A stretch of 64,000 nucleotides of DNA. It comes from Algibacter mikhailovii. GTDB lineage: Bacteria; Bacteroidota; Bacteroidia; Flavobacteriales; Flavobacteriaceae. The translations under genes and the position numbers were made by a program. Positions 8,625-18,000 of the stretch are shown in pieces (the stretch's first letter is position 1; every line of letters starts with the position of its first letter). The stretch lies in the NCBI RefSeq assembly GCF_014651495.1, contig NZ_BMWZ01000003.1:1-64000 (forward strand), in the 5' to 3' direction. The notes beneath the pieces are model-generated. The model worked only from the letters and a program-made list of their open reading frames with translations. It was not told where the DNA came from and did not search any database.

Positions 8625-9137
8625 ATGGTTTATAGATTTAGAGTCATTTTAGATAATGACACAGATGAAGATATCTTTCGAGATTTAGAAATTCTAAAAA
8701 GCGACACGCTAGAAGATTTACACAATATTGTGACGCAATCTTTTGGATTTGACGGTACGGAAATGGCTTCTTTTTATATAAGCAATGATCAATGGGATCA
8801 AGGTGAAGAAATCTCTTTATTTGATTTAAGTGAAGACTCATCTGCCCGTTTAATGAATGAAACCACATTAGACAATGTTGTTCATGAAAAAAGTACAAAA
8901 CTTATTTATGTTTACGACTTTCTTAATATGTGGACTTTCTATGTAGAATTAGCAGAAATTGTTGATCAAACAGAAGGACATGATTATCCGAATCTTATGT
9001 TTGTTCAAGGCCAAGTACCAGAAAATGCTCCAGAAAAATTATTTGAAGCTGACCCAAACGATGATTTTGATGAATTTCAGGACGGGATTGATGTTGATGA
9101 TTATGATAATCTAGACTTTGACGAAAACTGGAATTAA
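8625..9137 (+). CDS. Plasmid pRiA4b ORF-3-like family protein
   Basis: A 170-residue soluble acidic protein. The N-terminal part (MVYRFRVILDNDTDEDIFRD, then a segment centred on LEDLHNIVTQSFGFD) has the beta-alpha pattern of the pRiA4b ORF-3 family, sometimes listed as IS1096 element passenger TnpR-like. The C-terminal 40 residues are very rich in Asp and Glu and probably disordered. The family name comes from a plasmid gene, but nothing here indicates a mobile element. It stops 6 bases from the convergent stop of the next gene. Function unknown. Confidence 0.75.
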   Translation: MVYRFRVILDNDTDEDIFRDLEILKSDTLEDLHNIVTQSFGFDGTEMASFYISNDQWDQGEEISLFDLSEDSSARLMNETTLDNVVHEKSTKLIYVYDFLNMWTFYVELAEIVDQTEGHDYPNLMFVQGQVPENAPEKLFEADPNDDFDEFQDGIDVDDYDNLDFDENWN

Positions 9138-9143
9138 AGGCGT

Positions 9144-10208
9144 TTAGTGTCTTAAATTGACGGGATTGACATTTTCATAATTACGCGTTAAAAACTCCAA
9201 GGAGTATTTAACTATATCCCCCATGTTTTTACTCTTCTTAAAGTTTACATCATGCGTATAATCAAAGATGGTCATTTTTAATAGTTTCACATGTTCGCGT
9301 GTTGAAATTTCATCACTTCCCATGCAATCTATTAGCCTCCCCACTCGATTGTAAAAACTCTTTAAACGTTTTACAACTATAGAACGTTCTTCTGTTTTAT
9401 ATTGGTCAATGGATAATTTTTGTATACTATTAGCCACCAATTTTACCATTTCATAGTTTTCTTTAAAATACTGTGGTCTGTAAATATTAAACTTTCCTTC
9501 ATAAGATTGCTGGTCAAAATCTATAGCTCTAATTTTATAAACCACCTTATCAAAATCATGTGTTGGAACTATAACATAATTATAAGATCTCATATCTCCT
9601 AGCAACCTTATCATGCAACGTTCATTAAACTTAACAAACTCTTTGGCTATTTGAGATTTTTCACGTTTACTGCAATTTGGCAACATATTTTTAATAAACT
9701 CATCACCAGGAATACCAGCAATATGCTCTTCAATTAACGTGTTTTCATAAACCAAAAAATTTAAATTATAAGGCGATAGCATATGTTCTAATTCCAAGCC
9801 ATAAATACGGGAAGCATCAGCGGTTTTTACATAGAAATAGATGGAATTGTCATTTAAAACATTTCTTATTTTTATTCTAAAAGGCCTAGAATTACCAAAG
9901 GTGCAATAATCAATGGCATCAACACTCAAAAAAGGCAAGATATTCTCATTACCATCAGAATGAAAAATAGTATACACTTTTTTTAAGGCCGACTCAATTT
10001 CCTCTCTTTCAAACTCGTTGTAATAAACACGTATCCATAGGGTATCATTTTCGTTCTTATCATACACAACTATAGAACCCTGAAAGCGCAATAGGTCATC
10101 GTAAAAAATAGGTATTTTAATATTACGGTTGTATTTTGTTAAATACCTATCTAATTTTGAAGAAATAGGAAACGATGGTTTTCTTTTAGATATTTTTAAA
10201 TCTTGCAT
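9144..10208 (-). CDS. Uncharacterised protein with a weak kinase-like C-terminal motif
   Basis: I do not recognise this protein as a named family. From the start chosen here it is 354 residues, soluble and basic. A late segment, RLLGDMRSYNYVIVP followed about 20 residues on by IRAIDFDQQSYEG, has the spacing of the catalytic loop (D-x4-N) and the metal aspartate (DFD) of phosphotransferases of the kinase-like fold, but the rest is not recognisable, so this is only suggestive. The open frame extends upstream to 10277. I prefer the ATG at 10208 because a minus-strand promoter (TAAATTTG at 10231-10224 with TTG at 10257-10255) overlaps the extension, and the extension would leave only 16 bases to the divergent ABC gene. 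Confidence 0.7.
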   Translation of the reverse strand: MQDLKISKRKPSFPISSKLDRYLTKYNRNIKIPIFYDDLLRFQGSIVVYDKNENDTLWIRVYYNEFEREEIESALKKVYTIFHSDGNENILPFLSVDAIDYCTFGNSRPFRIKIRNVLNDNSIYFYVKTADASRIYGLELEHMLSPYNLNFLVYENTLIEEHIAGIPGDEFIKNMLPNCSKREKSQIAKEFVKFNERCMIRLLGDMRSYNYVIVPTHDFDKVVYKIRAIDFDQQSYEGKFNIYRPQYFKENYEMVKLVANSIQKLSIDQYKTEERSIVVKRLKSFYNRVGRLIDCMGSDEISTREHVKLLKMTIFDYTHDVNFKKSKNMGDIVKYSLEFLTRNYENVNPVNLRH

Positions 10209-10223
10209 AGTCTTAATCTTATT

Positions 10224-10257
10224 CAAATTTAAGGCTTTTAAAGATATCTTGTAACAA
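10224..10257 (-). promoter_or_regulatory. Promoter of the uncharacterised minus-strand gene
   Basis: On the minus strand there is a TTG at 10257-10255, a 23-base spacer and TAAATTTG at 10231-10224, 16 bases ahead of the preferred start codon. Confidence 0.5.
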
Positions 10258-10293
10258 ATTTTAATCACTTTCGTCATATCTATAAACTAACTC

Positions 10294-11226
10294 ATGCCTT
10301 CTATTAGAATGCATAAAAAATATGATTCTTTGGAACCAATTCTCACAATTACAAATCTCACGAAGAAATTTGGTTATTTAACAGCTGTTAAAGATTTATC
10401 CTTCACCATAAATAGAGGAAATGTTTATGGTATTTTAGGTCCCAACGGCAGTGGAAAATCTACCACTCTAGGCATTGTTTTAAACGTGGTTAATAAAACA
10501 GCAGGTAATTTTCATTGGTTTGACGGAAATATAAGTACACATGATGCTTTGAAAAAAGTAGGCGCCATAATTGAGCGTCCCAATTTTTACCCTTATATGA
10601 GTGCCGCTCAAAATTTAAAACTGGTCTGTAAAATTAAAGGTGTAGATTATCAAAAAATTAATGAAAAACTTGAAATTGTTGGACTTTTAGATAGAAAGGA
10701 CAGTAAATTCAGAACCTATTCTTTGGGCATGAAACAACGATTAGCCATAGCCTCTGCCCTACTAAATGATCCTGAAATCCTTATTCTAGACGAACCTACA
10801 AATGGCTTAGACCCCCAAGGTATTCATCAAATTAGAGAAATCATTAAAAAAATAGCAGAAAAAGGAACGACCATTCTATTAGCTTCCCACCTGCTTGACG
10901 AAGTTGAGAAAGTATGTTCTCATGTAGTTGTGCTCCGGAAAGGCGTAAAATTATACGCCGGCAGAGTTGATGAAATGATTTCTAGTCATGGTTTTTTTGA
11001 ATTAAAATCAACCAATGAAACTAAACTTATAGCCCAATTAGAAAACCACAAATCATTTAGTAAAATCATATCAAAAAATAACCTAATAACAGCCTTTTTA
11101 AACGAACCTATGAAATCAGAAGACCTCAATGAATTCCTATTTAAACAAGATATCATTCTGACTCATTTAGTCCAACGTAAAGAAAGTTTGGAGGAACAAT
11201 TTTTGAAATTAACTGATAATTCTTAA
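10294..11226 (+). CDS. ABC transporter ATP-binding protein
   Basis: ATPase subunit of an ABC-2 type exporter. In 310 residues: Walker A GPNGSGKST at 49-57, signature YSLGMKQR near 148, Walker B ILILDEPTNGLDP near 166, and the switch histidine in LLASHLLDEV. The C-terminal 90 residues form the regulatory tail common in single-domain ATPases of drug, antibiotic or polymer exporters. An alternative ATG at 10309 (M6) is equally possible. The permease follows after 21 bases. It resembles GldA-type ATPases in layout, but no separate GldF or GldG is present, so a gliding role is not claimed. Confidence 0.9.
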   Translation: MPSIRMHKKYDSLEPILTITNLTKKFGYLTAVKDLSFTINRGNVYGILGPNGSGKSTTLGIVLNVVNKTAGNFHWFDGNISTHDALKKVGAIIERPNFYPYMSAAQNLKLVCKIKGVDYQKINEKLEIVGLLDRKDSKFRTYSLGMKQRLAIASALLNDPEILILDEPTNGLDPQGIHQIREIIKKIAEKGTTILLASHLLDEVEKVCSHVVVLRKGVKLYAGRVDEMISSHGFFELKSTNETKLIAQLENHKSFSKIISKNNLITAFLNEPMKSEDLNEFLFKQDIILTHLVQRKESLEEQFLKLTDNS

Positions 11227-11247
11227 TTCAACAAAAAACAAAAACTA

Positions 11248-12072
11248 ATGTTCCGACTTTTAAACCTAGAATTACAAAAGTTACTGCTTAATAAAGCAAG
11301 TAAAGTACTCATTTTCATATCTTTCATTTTACCGTTTTTTGTTATACTCCTTTCTTCATTAAAATTTAATGTGTTTGGCTTTTTTACTTTAGAATTAGGC
11401 GAATTAGGTATTTTTAACTTCCCAATCATTTGGCACTTAACTACTTTTTTTGCTTCACAATTCAAATTTTTCTTCGCCATTGTAGTGGTTAGCATGATTG
11501 GTAATGAATACAGCAACAAGACCTTAAAACAAAACCTTATTGATGGATTAAGTAAAAAAGAATTTATACTATCCAAATTTTATACAATTGTATTCTTTTC
11601 ACTAATTTCTACATTAATTATAGGTGTAATTTCATTGTGCATTGGTTTGTATTATTCCAGCTATACTGAAGTTTCCATAATATTTAGAGAAACAGAATTT
11701 CTTTTGGCCTATTTTATCAAGCTAGTTGGCTTTTTCAGCCTTTGTCTCTTTTTTGGCATGTTGGTAAAGCGCTCTGCATTTGCATTAGCCTTTTTATTTA
11801 TTCTTTATATTATTGAATGGATTATTTACGGACTTATGATGTGGAAACTCAATGCTGACATAGCAGAAAAAATACAAAACTTTTTTCCATTAAAATCCAT
11901 GTACAAATTGATTGACCAACCCTTTCAACGTATTGCAATGTCGAAATTTCCTGATAAAGGAAATTTATCTTATGATTATGGCGCTCATGGTTATGAAATG
12001 CTTATTGTCCTTTGCTGGACAGCATTATTTATATTTTTATCTTATAGATTGTTAAAAAAGCGTGATTTATGA
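11248..12072 (+). CDS. ABC-2 type permease
   Basis: Membrane subunit paired with the ATPase just upstream. The 274 residues contain about six hydrophobic helices (near 17-37, 65-85, 110-135, 160-180, 185-205, 248-268) and the motif IGNEYSNKTLKQNLIDG after TM2, typical of ABC-2 permeases of the bacitracin/gliding type. It ends in RLLKKRDL, the cytoplasmic signature seen at the end of this permease class. The substrate is unknown; position directly before three large surface proteins is suggestive of an envelope role but no more. Confidence 0.85.
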   Translation: MFRLLNLELQKLLLNKASKVLIFISFILPFFVILLSSLKFNVFGFFTLELGELGIFNFPIIWHLTTFFASQFKFFFAIVVVSMIGNEYSNKTLKQNLIDGLSKKEFILSKFYTIVFFSLISTLIIGVISLCIGLYYSSYTEVSIIFRETEFLLAYFIKLVGFFSLCLFFGMLVKRSAFALAFLFILYIIEWIIYGLMMWKLNADIAEKIQNFFPLKSMYKLIDQPFQRIAMSKFPDKGNLSYDYGAHGYEMLIVLCWTALFIFLSYRLLKKRDL

Positions 12073-12080
12073 TATCTTTG
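12049..12080 (+). promoter_or_regulatory. Promoter of the first T9SS type B gene
   Basis: A TTG at 12049-12051, a 21-base spacer and TATCTTTG at 12073-12080, 18 bases before the start codon. It straddles the end of the permease gene, so this gene is probably transcribed on its own. Confidence 0.6.
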
Positions 12081-12098
12081 ATAGCGTTGCTATAAAAG

Positions 12099-14813
12099 AT
12101 GAAAAAAGCCCTATTCCTAATATTCTGCGTATTACGCCTGACCACATATGCACAAAATGAAGCTACAAATTGGTATTTTGGTTTCAACTCGGGGATCAAA
12201 TTTAACTTAGCCAATAATACGGTTTCTGCGCTTTCTGATGGAAAGCTAAATACAATTGAAGGTTGTGCCACAATATCAGATGATCTAGGTAAGCTTTTGT
12301 TTTATACGGATGGCATCACTGTATGGAATAGAAATAATGATATTATGCGCAATGGTACTGGATTGCGTGGCGACCCTTCAAGTACGCAATCTGCAATTAT
12401 TGTTCCTAAGCCTAATAGCGATACTATTTATTATATTTTTACAGTTGACGATCATTCCTTTGACTTTTTTGGTAATCCCCTACCCCATTATGGCTTAAAT
12501 TATTCGGTTGTTGACATAAGTCTAGATAACGGTTTAGGAGAAATCATATCCAAAAACATCAATCTGCTCCAAGAATGTTCTGAAAAAATTACAGCCGTCA
12601 TAAAAAATTGCATTACCGGTTCTATTTGGGTAATAGGCTTTGCTTCACAAAATAGTAACACAGACATTTTTGATACTTTTCACGCCTTTGAAATTGGGGA
12701 TTCAGGAGTAAGCCCATTCGCTGTTAAATCCACTTTTAATATAAGTATTTTAGATAAACGCGGGTATTTAAAACTATCTCCAGATGGGACAAAAATGGCA
12801 TGCGCCAATGCCATTGATGGCTTATATTTATATGACTTTGATGCGAACACGGGAAAAGTTAGTAACCAAATTCCTTTAACTATAGATTTCAAAGCCGATA
12901 GGCCTTATGGTGTTGAATTTTCTCCGAATAACCAATTGCTTTATGTGAGTTCCTCAAATGATTTTTTTGACTTTGAAAACCCAAGAAATAATGATATTGA
13001 ATCAAATCATAAATCTTTATTAACCCAGTTCAACCTTAACGCTACTAATATTGATGCTTCTGCAATTACTATAGATGATAGGAATTTGTTTCGAGGAGCA
13101 CTTCAGTTAGGACCTAATGGTAAAATCTATAGAGCCCTAAGTGGTACATATTTTAACGGAAAAAATGCACTAGGAGTAATCAATACCCCGAATCAACTTG
13201 GTGTTGCCTGCGACTACAAACATAACGCAATTAGCCTAGGGGCTTCAGAATCATCACAAGGTTTACCACCTTTTATATCCTCTTTTTTTAACAAGAAAAT
13301 CGATATCATAAAAAATGGCAAGAGTACCAGCAGCTTGGGATTATGTGCTGGGGATTCTTATACACTTTCTGCTGATATAATTCCAAATGCCACCTATTCA
13401 TGGACACGTGACAAAATAGAATTATCTGAGACAAGTTCAACATTGGAAATTTTAGAATCAGGGTATTATGAAGTTTATATTAACCCAAACAATGGTGACT
13501 GTGCCATTGAGGGAGAAGCTTTTGTCACCTTTAACGCTAATCCAGAAGCTCTGAACAATACCCTATTGCAATGCGATGATGACAGTGATGGTTTGACTAT
13601 TTTTAACCTCGAAGAGAGTATCTCTGCCTTAACAAATAATAAGCCAGACAGAACTGTGAAATTCTTTTCAAACGCATCCAGAACTAATGAAATATTAGAG
13701 GACGCCTATAGAAACACTACGAATCCTCAAACCATTTTTGTTAAGGTTATTGATGATATTACAGATTGTTTTAGTTTTTCTGAATTAACCTTGGAAGTTA
13801 GTGTAACAAGCGCTGAGGATTTTGATTTGACTGTTTGTGATGATGATGGTGTTGAAGATGGCCTTCACAGTTTTGATCTCAACCAAGCGGGTAATAATAT
13901 AACAGAAAACCTATCTTCGGATTTAACCATAAATTACTATGAAACTTATAATGACGCTCTTTTAGAGCAAAATAAACTCAATACGTCCTACAGCAATACC
14001 ACACCAAACTTTCAAACTATTTTTGCACGCCTTGAAAACAATAATAGTTGCTATTCCATTAATTCTATAAACCTTATTGTTAATGCCCTTCCTAACATCA
14101 CCTTTGACGAAGAGACTTTTTATTGTTTGAATACGTTTCCAAAACCTATAACAATTAATGCAGGGGATTTAGATTCAATTAATAGTTATTCCTATCAATG
14201 GTCTACAGGAGAACGTTCTCATGAAATAAATGTAAATGAAATAGGAATTTATTCGGTAACAATAACCAATAGTTTTGGATGTTCCAAAACAAAAAGAATA
14301 ACTGTTGCTCCTTCCAATATAGCAACTTTTGAGTCCGTTAATATTACTGATGCCTCTGAAAACAATACTATTACTGTAATAACCTCTGGTGATGGCGCCT
14401 ACCAATACCAATTATTGGACAGCAAAAATTCCGTAATAACACCTTTTCAGGACAGCAATATTTTCTTAAATGTTTTTCCCGGCATTTATACTATATCGGT
14501 TAGAGATACTAAAAATGATTGCGGAATCACGACCAATAAAGTATCTGTTATTGGGTTTCCTAAATTTTTCACACCTAATAATGATGGTTATCATGATACT
14601 TGGCAAATCTATGGCGTGTCTGAAATGTTTCAACCGAATACTAAAATTCAAATTTTTAACAGATATGGGAAATTAATCAAAGAGTTAAATCCCCTAGGAG
14701 AAGGATGGAATGGCTCTCTAAACGGTATAAAATTACCCGCTGATGATTATTGGTTTTCGGTCACATTACAAGATGGTAGAGTGTATAAAAACCATTTCGC
14801 TCTAATTAACTAA
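12099..14813 (+). CDS. T9SS type B sorting domain surface protein (904 aa)
   Basis: A secreted, probably cell-surface protein. Residues 1-19 are a signal peptide ending YAQ. Residues 20 to about 400 (NWYFGFNSGIKFN, repeated YTDG/YVSS-like strands) look like a beta-propeller-type domain common in flavobacterial gliding-associated proteins. Then follow Ig-like segments and two acidic repeat units beginning CDDDSDGLTIFNL and CDDDGVEDGLHSFDL. The last 85 residues are a type B T9SS sorting domain: KFFTPNNDGYHDTW near 818-831, FNRYGKLIKEL, GWNGSLNG, LPADDYWFSV. These proteins cross the outer membrane through the type IX system; SprB-like adhesins share this ending. Partner and ligand unknown. Confidence 0.9.
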   Translation: MKKALFLIFCVLRLTTYAQNEATNWYFGFNSGIKFNLANNTVSALSDGKLNTIEGCATISDDLGKLLFYTDGITVWNRNNDIMRNGTGLRGDPSSTQSAIIVPKPNSDTIYYIFTVDDHSFDFFGNPLPHYGLNYSVVDISLDNGLGEIISKNINLLQECSEKITAVIKNCITGSIWVIGFASQNSNTDIFDTFHAFEIGDSGVSPFAVKSTFNISILDKRGYLKLSPDGTKMACANAIDGLYLYDFDANTGKVSNQIPLTIDFKADRPYGVEFSPNNQLLYVSSSNDFFDFENPRNNDIESNHKSLLTQFNLNATNIDASAITIDDRNLFRGALQLGPNGKIYRALSGTYFNGKNALGVINTPNQLGVACDYKHNAISLGASESSQGLPPFISSFFNKKIDIIKNGKSTSSLGLCAGDSYTLSADIIPNATYSWTRDKIELSETSSTLEILESGYYEVYINPNNGDCAIEGEAFVTFNANPEALNNTLLQCDDDSDGLTIFNLEESISALTNNKPDRTVKFFSNASRTNEILEDAYRNTTNPQTIFVKVIDDITDCFSFSELTLEVSVTSAEDFDLTVCDDDGVEDGLHSFDLNQAGNNITENLSSDLTINYYETYNDALLEQNKLNTSYSNTTPNFQTIFARLENNNSCYSINSINLIVNALPNITFDEETFYCLNTFPKPITINAGDLDSINSYSYQWSTGERSHEINVNEIGIYSVTITNSFGCSKTKRITVAPSNIATFESVNITDASENNTITVITSGDGAYQYQLLDSKNSVITPFQDSNIFLNVFPGIYTISVRDTKNDCGITTNKVSVIGFPKFFTPNNDGYHDTWQIYGVSEMFQPNTKIQIFNRYGKLIKELNPLGEGWNGSLNGIKLPADDYWFSVTLQDGRVYKNHFALIN

Positions 14814-15047
14814 AAGGAACATTTTTTTAACCTACGTTGATTTCTGCCTACAGGGAATTACTTGTATTTAAAAAGCCTAATAATACCAAATGCTATAAAA
14901 TTGGTCTAAAAACCGTAAAAATAATGTTATGAAATCAGGCAATCTATTAAACCTTTTGTCCTTTGTAAAGTCATATTTAATTAAATAACTTATTTTAGTA
15001 GCCGTTCTTGGTAAAAAGACCCTAATAAAATAGCCCTAACTAAAAAA

Positions 15048-18000
15048 ATGCACCTGCTAAATTACAAACTGCATATCCTCCTGTTTCTGTTCCTATTTTC
15101 GGGATATTTTGGTTTTTCCCAACTAAGTAAAACACATTTTATACCACCTTTAACAAGTTCTTCTTTTGGTAATGCAAATCCAGATGATCAATATATTTAT
15201 TTATCTACAACCAGTAAAGCTGATGTTGCTTATACCATAATACCTATAGGCATGCCATCATCTAGTAACATAACAGGTACCGTATCAAATACCAATACTC
15301 AAGAAATTCCAATAGGCTCAGGAAACAGTCAATTATTTATTGCTTCAACAGAAAGCAGTACAGTGGTAGGTAACAAGGGCTATATTATTGAGGCCGATGC
15401 GCCAATCTATGTATCTGTTAGAATGAATGCTGGTGGAAGTGCCCAGGCTGGTGCTTTAGTGAGTAAGGGTATTTCAGCTCTGGGAAACACATTCAGGGTA
15501 GGAAGTTTTACCAATCAAAACCCACAAAGTAATTATTTGAATTTTGTTTCAGTGATGGCCTCTGAGGACAATACTAGTATTACATTCGATAACCTTCCAG
15601 CTGGGTTAATCATAAAAAACTACACAGGAACCACACCGGTAACTTCAACTTTAAATAAGGGTGAAAGTTACACTATAGCCACCAATAGTTTTGATTCGGT
15701 TATAAATCAAGATGGACTAATAGGTACCCTTATCACTTCAGATAAACCTATCGCAGTTAATTGTGGTTCAGCAAATGGTAGTTTTGGAAGTGGTGGAGGC
15801 CGCGACTACGGTATAGACCAAATAGTAGGCCTATCAAAAGTTGGAAAAGAATATATTTTTGTTAGAGGTGATGGCGATAATGAATGGGAGAACGTTCTAC
15901 TTGTTCCTCACACAACAGGAACCACGATAAAAATTAATGGAGGCCCTGCAACCCCAATTTCGTTTCCTTATACTGTAATTGAAGGCAATCAATTTAACAC
16001 AAACGGCAATCTTTATATAGAAACCTCTGAACCTGTTTTCGCTTATCAAGGGGTTGGAGGCTTAGGAAATAATGGTTCTCCAAGCGAAGCCAATCAAGGT
16101 ATGTTTTTTGTACCTCCTCTAAGTTGTGAAACAAGGGGTAATCTTGATAACATAGCCAACATTAACAATATTGGTAATACCAATTACCAAGGCGGAATTT
16201 CAATAGTAACTAAAGTAGGTGCCACAATTACCATTAATAACAACCCCATTAATACAACACCAAGTGCTGTTGATGGAAAACCTGATTATGTTACTTACAA
16301 GATAAAAGGTTTAAATGGTAATATTTCTGTTCAAAGCTCGGACGAATTGTATTGTGCCTATTTCAATTATAATGGCGCTGCCACTTCAGGTAGTTTTTAT
16401 TCGGGCTTCCCATCAGCTCCTGAGATTAGTTTTGACCCACAGTTTGAAACCTTAGGTAATTGTATTCCTAATATCACTTTAGAAGCGGCAAATGCAGAAA
16501 ACTTTGACAGTTTTAAGTGGTTATTTGATGATGGTTCTGGATCAGGTTTTATTGATTTAATGATAAATATTCCGGAATTTTCGCCTTCAATTCCCGGTAA
16601 ATATAAATTAGTGGGTATTATCACCTGTACCGGTGAAGAGCTTGAATCAATAGAAATTCCTGTTAGTATTTGTCCTGATGATCGCGATAATGATGGTATT
16701 ATTGACAATTTAGATATTGATAATGATAATGACGGTATCCTGAATTGTACAGAATCTAAAGGAGATGTAGTTATGGACTTATCCAACACAAGACCTCCTA
16801 GACTTATATTTCAAGATGGTTCGATTAATTCAACTATAGCCACAGACAATATTGTTATAAACCGAACAACCCCAGGCAATAGCTCAATTAGACTAACGGC
16901 TACCGGAAATATTATAAGTACCATTCCTCCAGACACAAACGGAGAGAATAGCTATGACATGACATTTACTGAATCCGTTAATATAAAATTATCTGAAGAC
17001 ACCGCTTACATTCATACTTCGGTTTCAAATGAAGTCTTCATATTCAAAGTTTTACCGGTAAACAAAAACATCACTTTAGTTGATCCAGACAATAGATTAC
17101 TGGTTGACTCTAATTTTGACGGCCTTTTTGAAACGGGTGTTACTCAGATATCTGGATCAGAAATTCATTTCAAATACAATCCGAATCCTAATGGCAATAC
17201 ACCCTATGAATTTCGAGCAAATCAGGTTGATGGATTTCAATTTATTCACAACCTTCAAAATACTTTAGATACATCAAATTTTCAGACTCAAATGGCTTTG
17301 ACTTGTTTTAAAAACGATAATGACCTTGATGGGATAAAAGATTCTTTTGACTTGGATAGTGATAATGATGGTATTCCTGATATTTTAGAAGGCGAAGGGC
17401 AAGTTTTAACATTAAGCGGCATTGACGCCAATAATGATGGCCTTGATGATCAATTTGAACCAATTAAAGTTCCTTTAGACAGCGATATCGATGGTGTTTT
17501 TGATTTTTACGATCTGGACAGTGACAATGATGGTATTTATGACTTAGAAGAATCTGGTAGTGCACTCAATGACACAAATCTAGATGGTATCATTGACAAT
17601 ATTAATGCGACTATTGGCGTCAATGGTTGGGATGATAATGCAGAAAGTGCTCCTGACAGCAACCTAATAGGTTTTGAGGTTAGTGATACAGATTCTGATA
17701 AATCCTTTAATTATTACGATTCTGATAGTGATGGCGATAGCTGTAGCGATGTTATTGAAGCTGGTTTCTCAGATGGAAATAACAATGACTTTTTGGGCGA
17801 TTTACCACCAACGGTAAATGAAAATGGCGTAGTTAATAATGCAAATGATGGCTATATCACACCTAATGGTGCCTATTTAGACTATGCACCACTCTCCATA
17901 ACATTACAACCCACTAATACCCAAATATGTTTGTTCGCTTCAGGTATGATGTTTGTGGACTCTCCCGAGGCTGAAACATTTCAATGGGAATTCAGTGTGG

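Noticed and set aside
8625-9137. Reading the pRiA4b ORF-3-like gene as evidence for a plasmid or insertion sequence
   Set aside because: The family is common on chromosomes, and no terminal repeats, transposase or integrase are nearby.
10294-12072. Calling the ABC pair GldA/GldF gliding genes
   Set aside because: GldFG normally form two separate permease-related subunits; only one permease is here, and ABC-2 pairs of this sort are widespread.
16397-16789. 130-codon minus-strand frame in the 1707-aa gene
   Set aside because: Shadow of a repetitive Ser/Asp-rich coding region.
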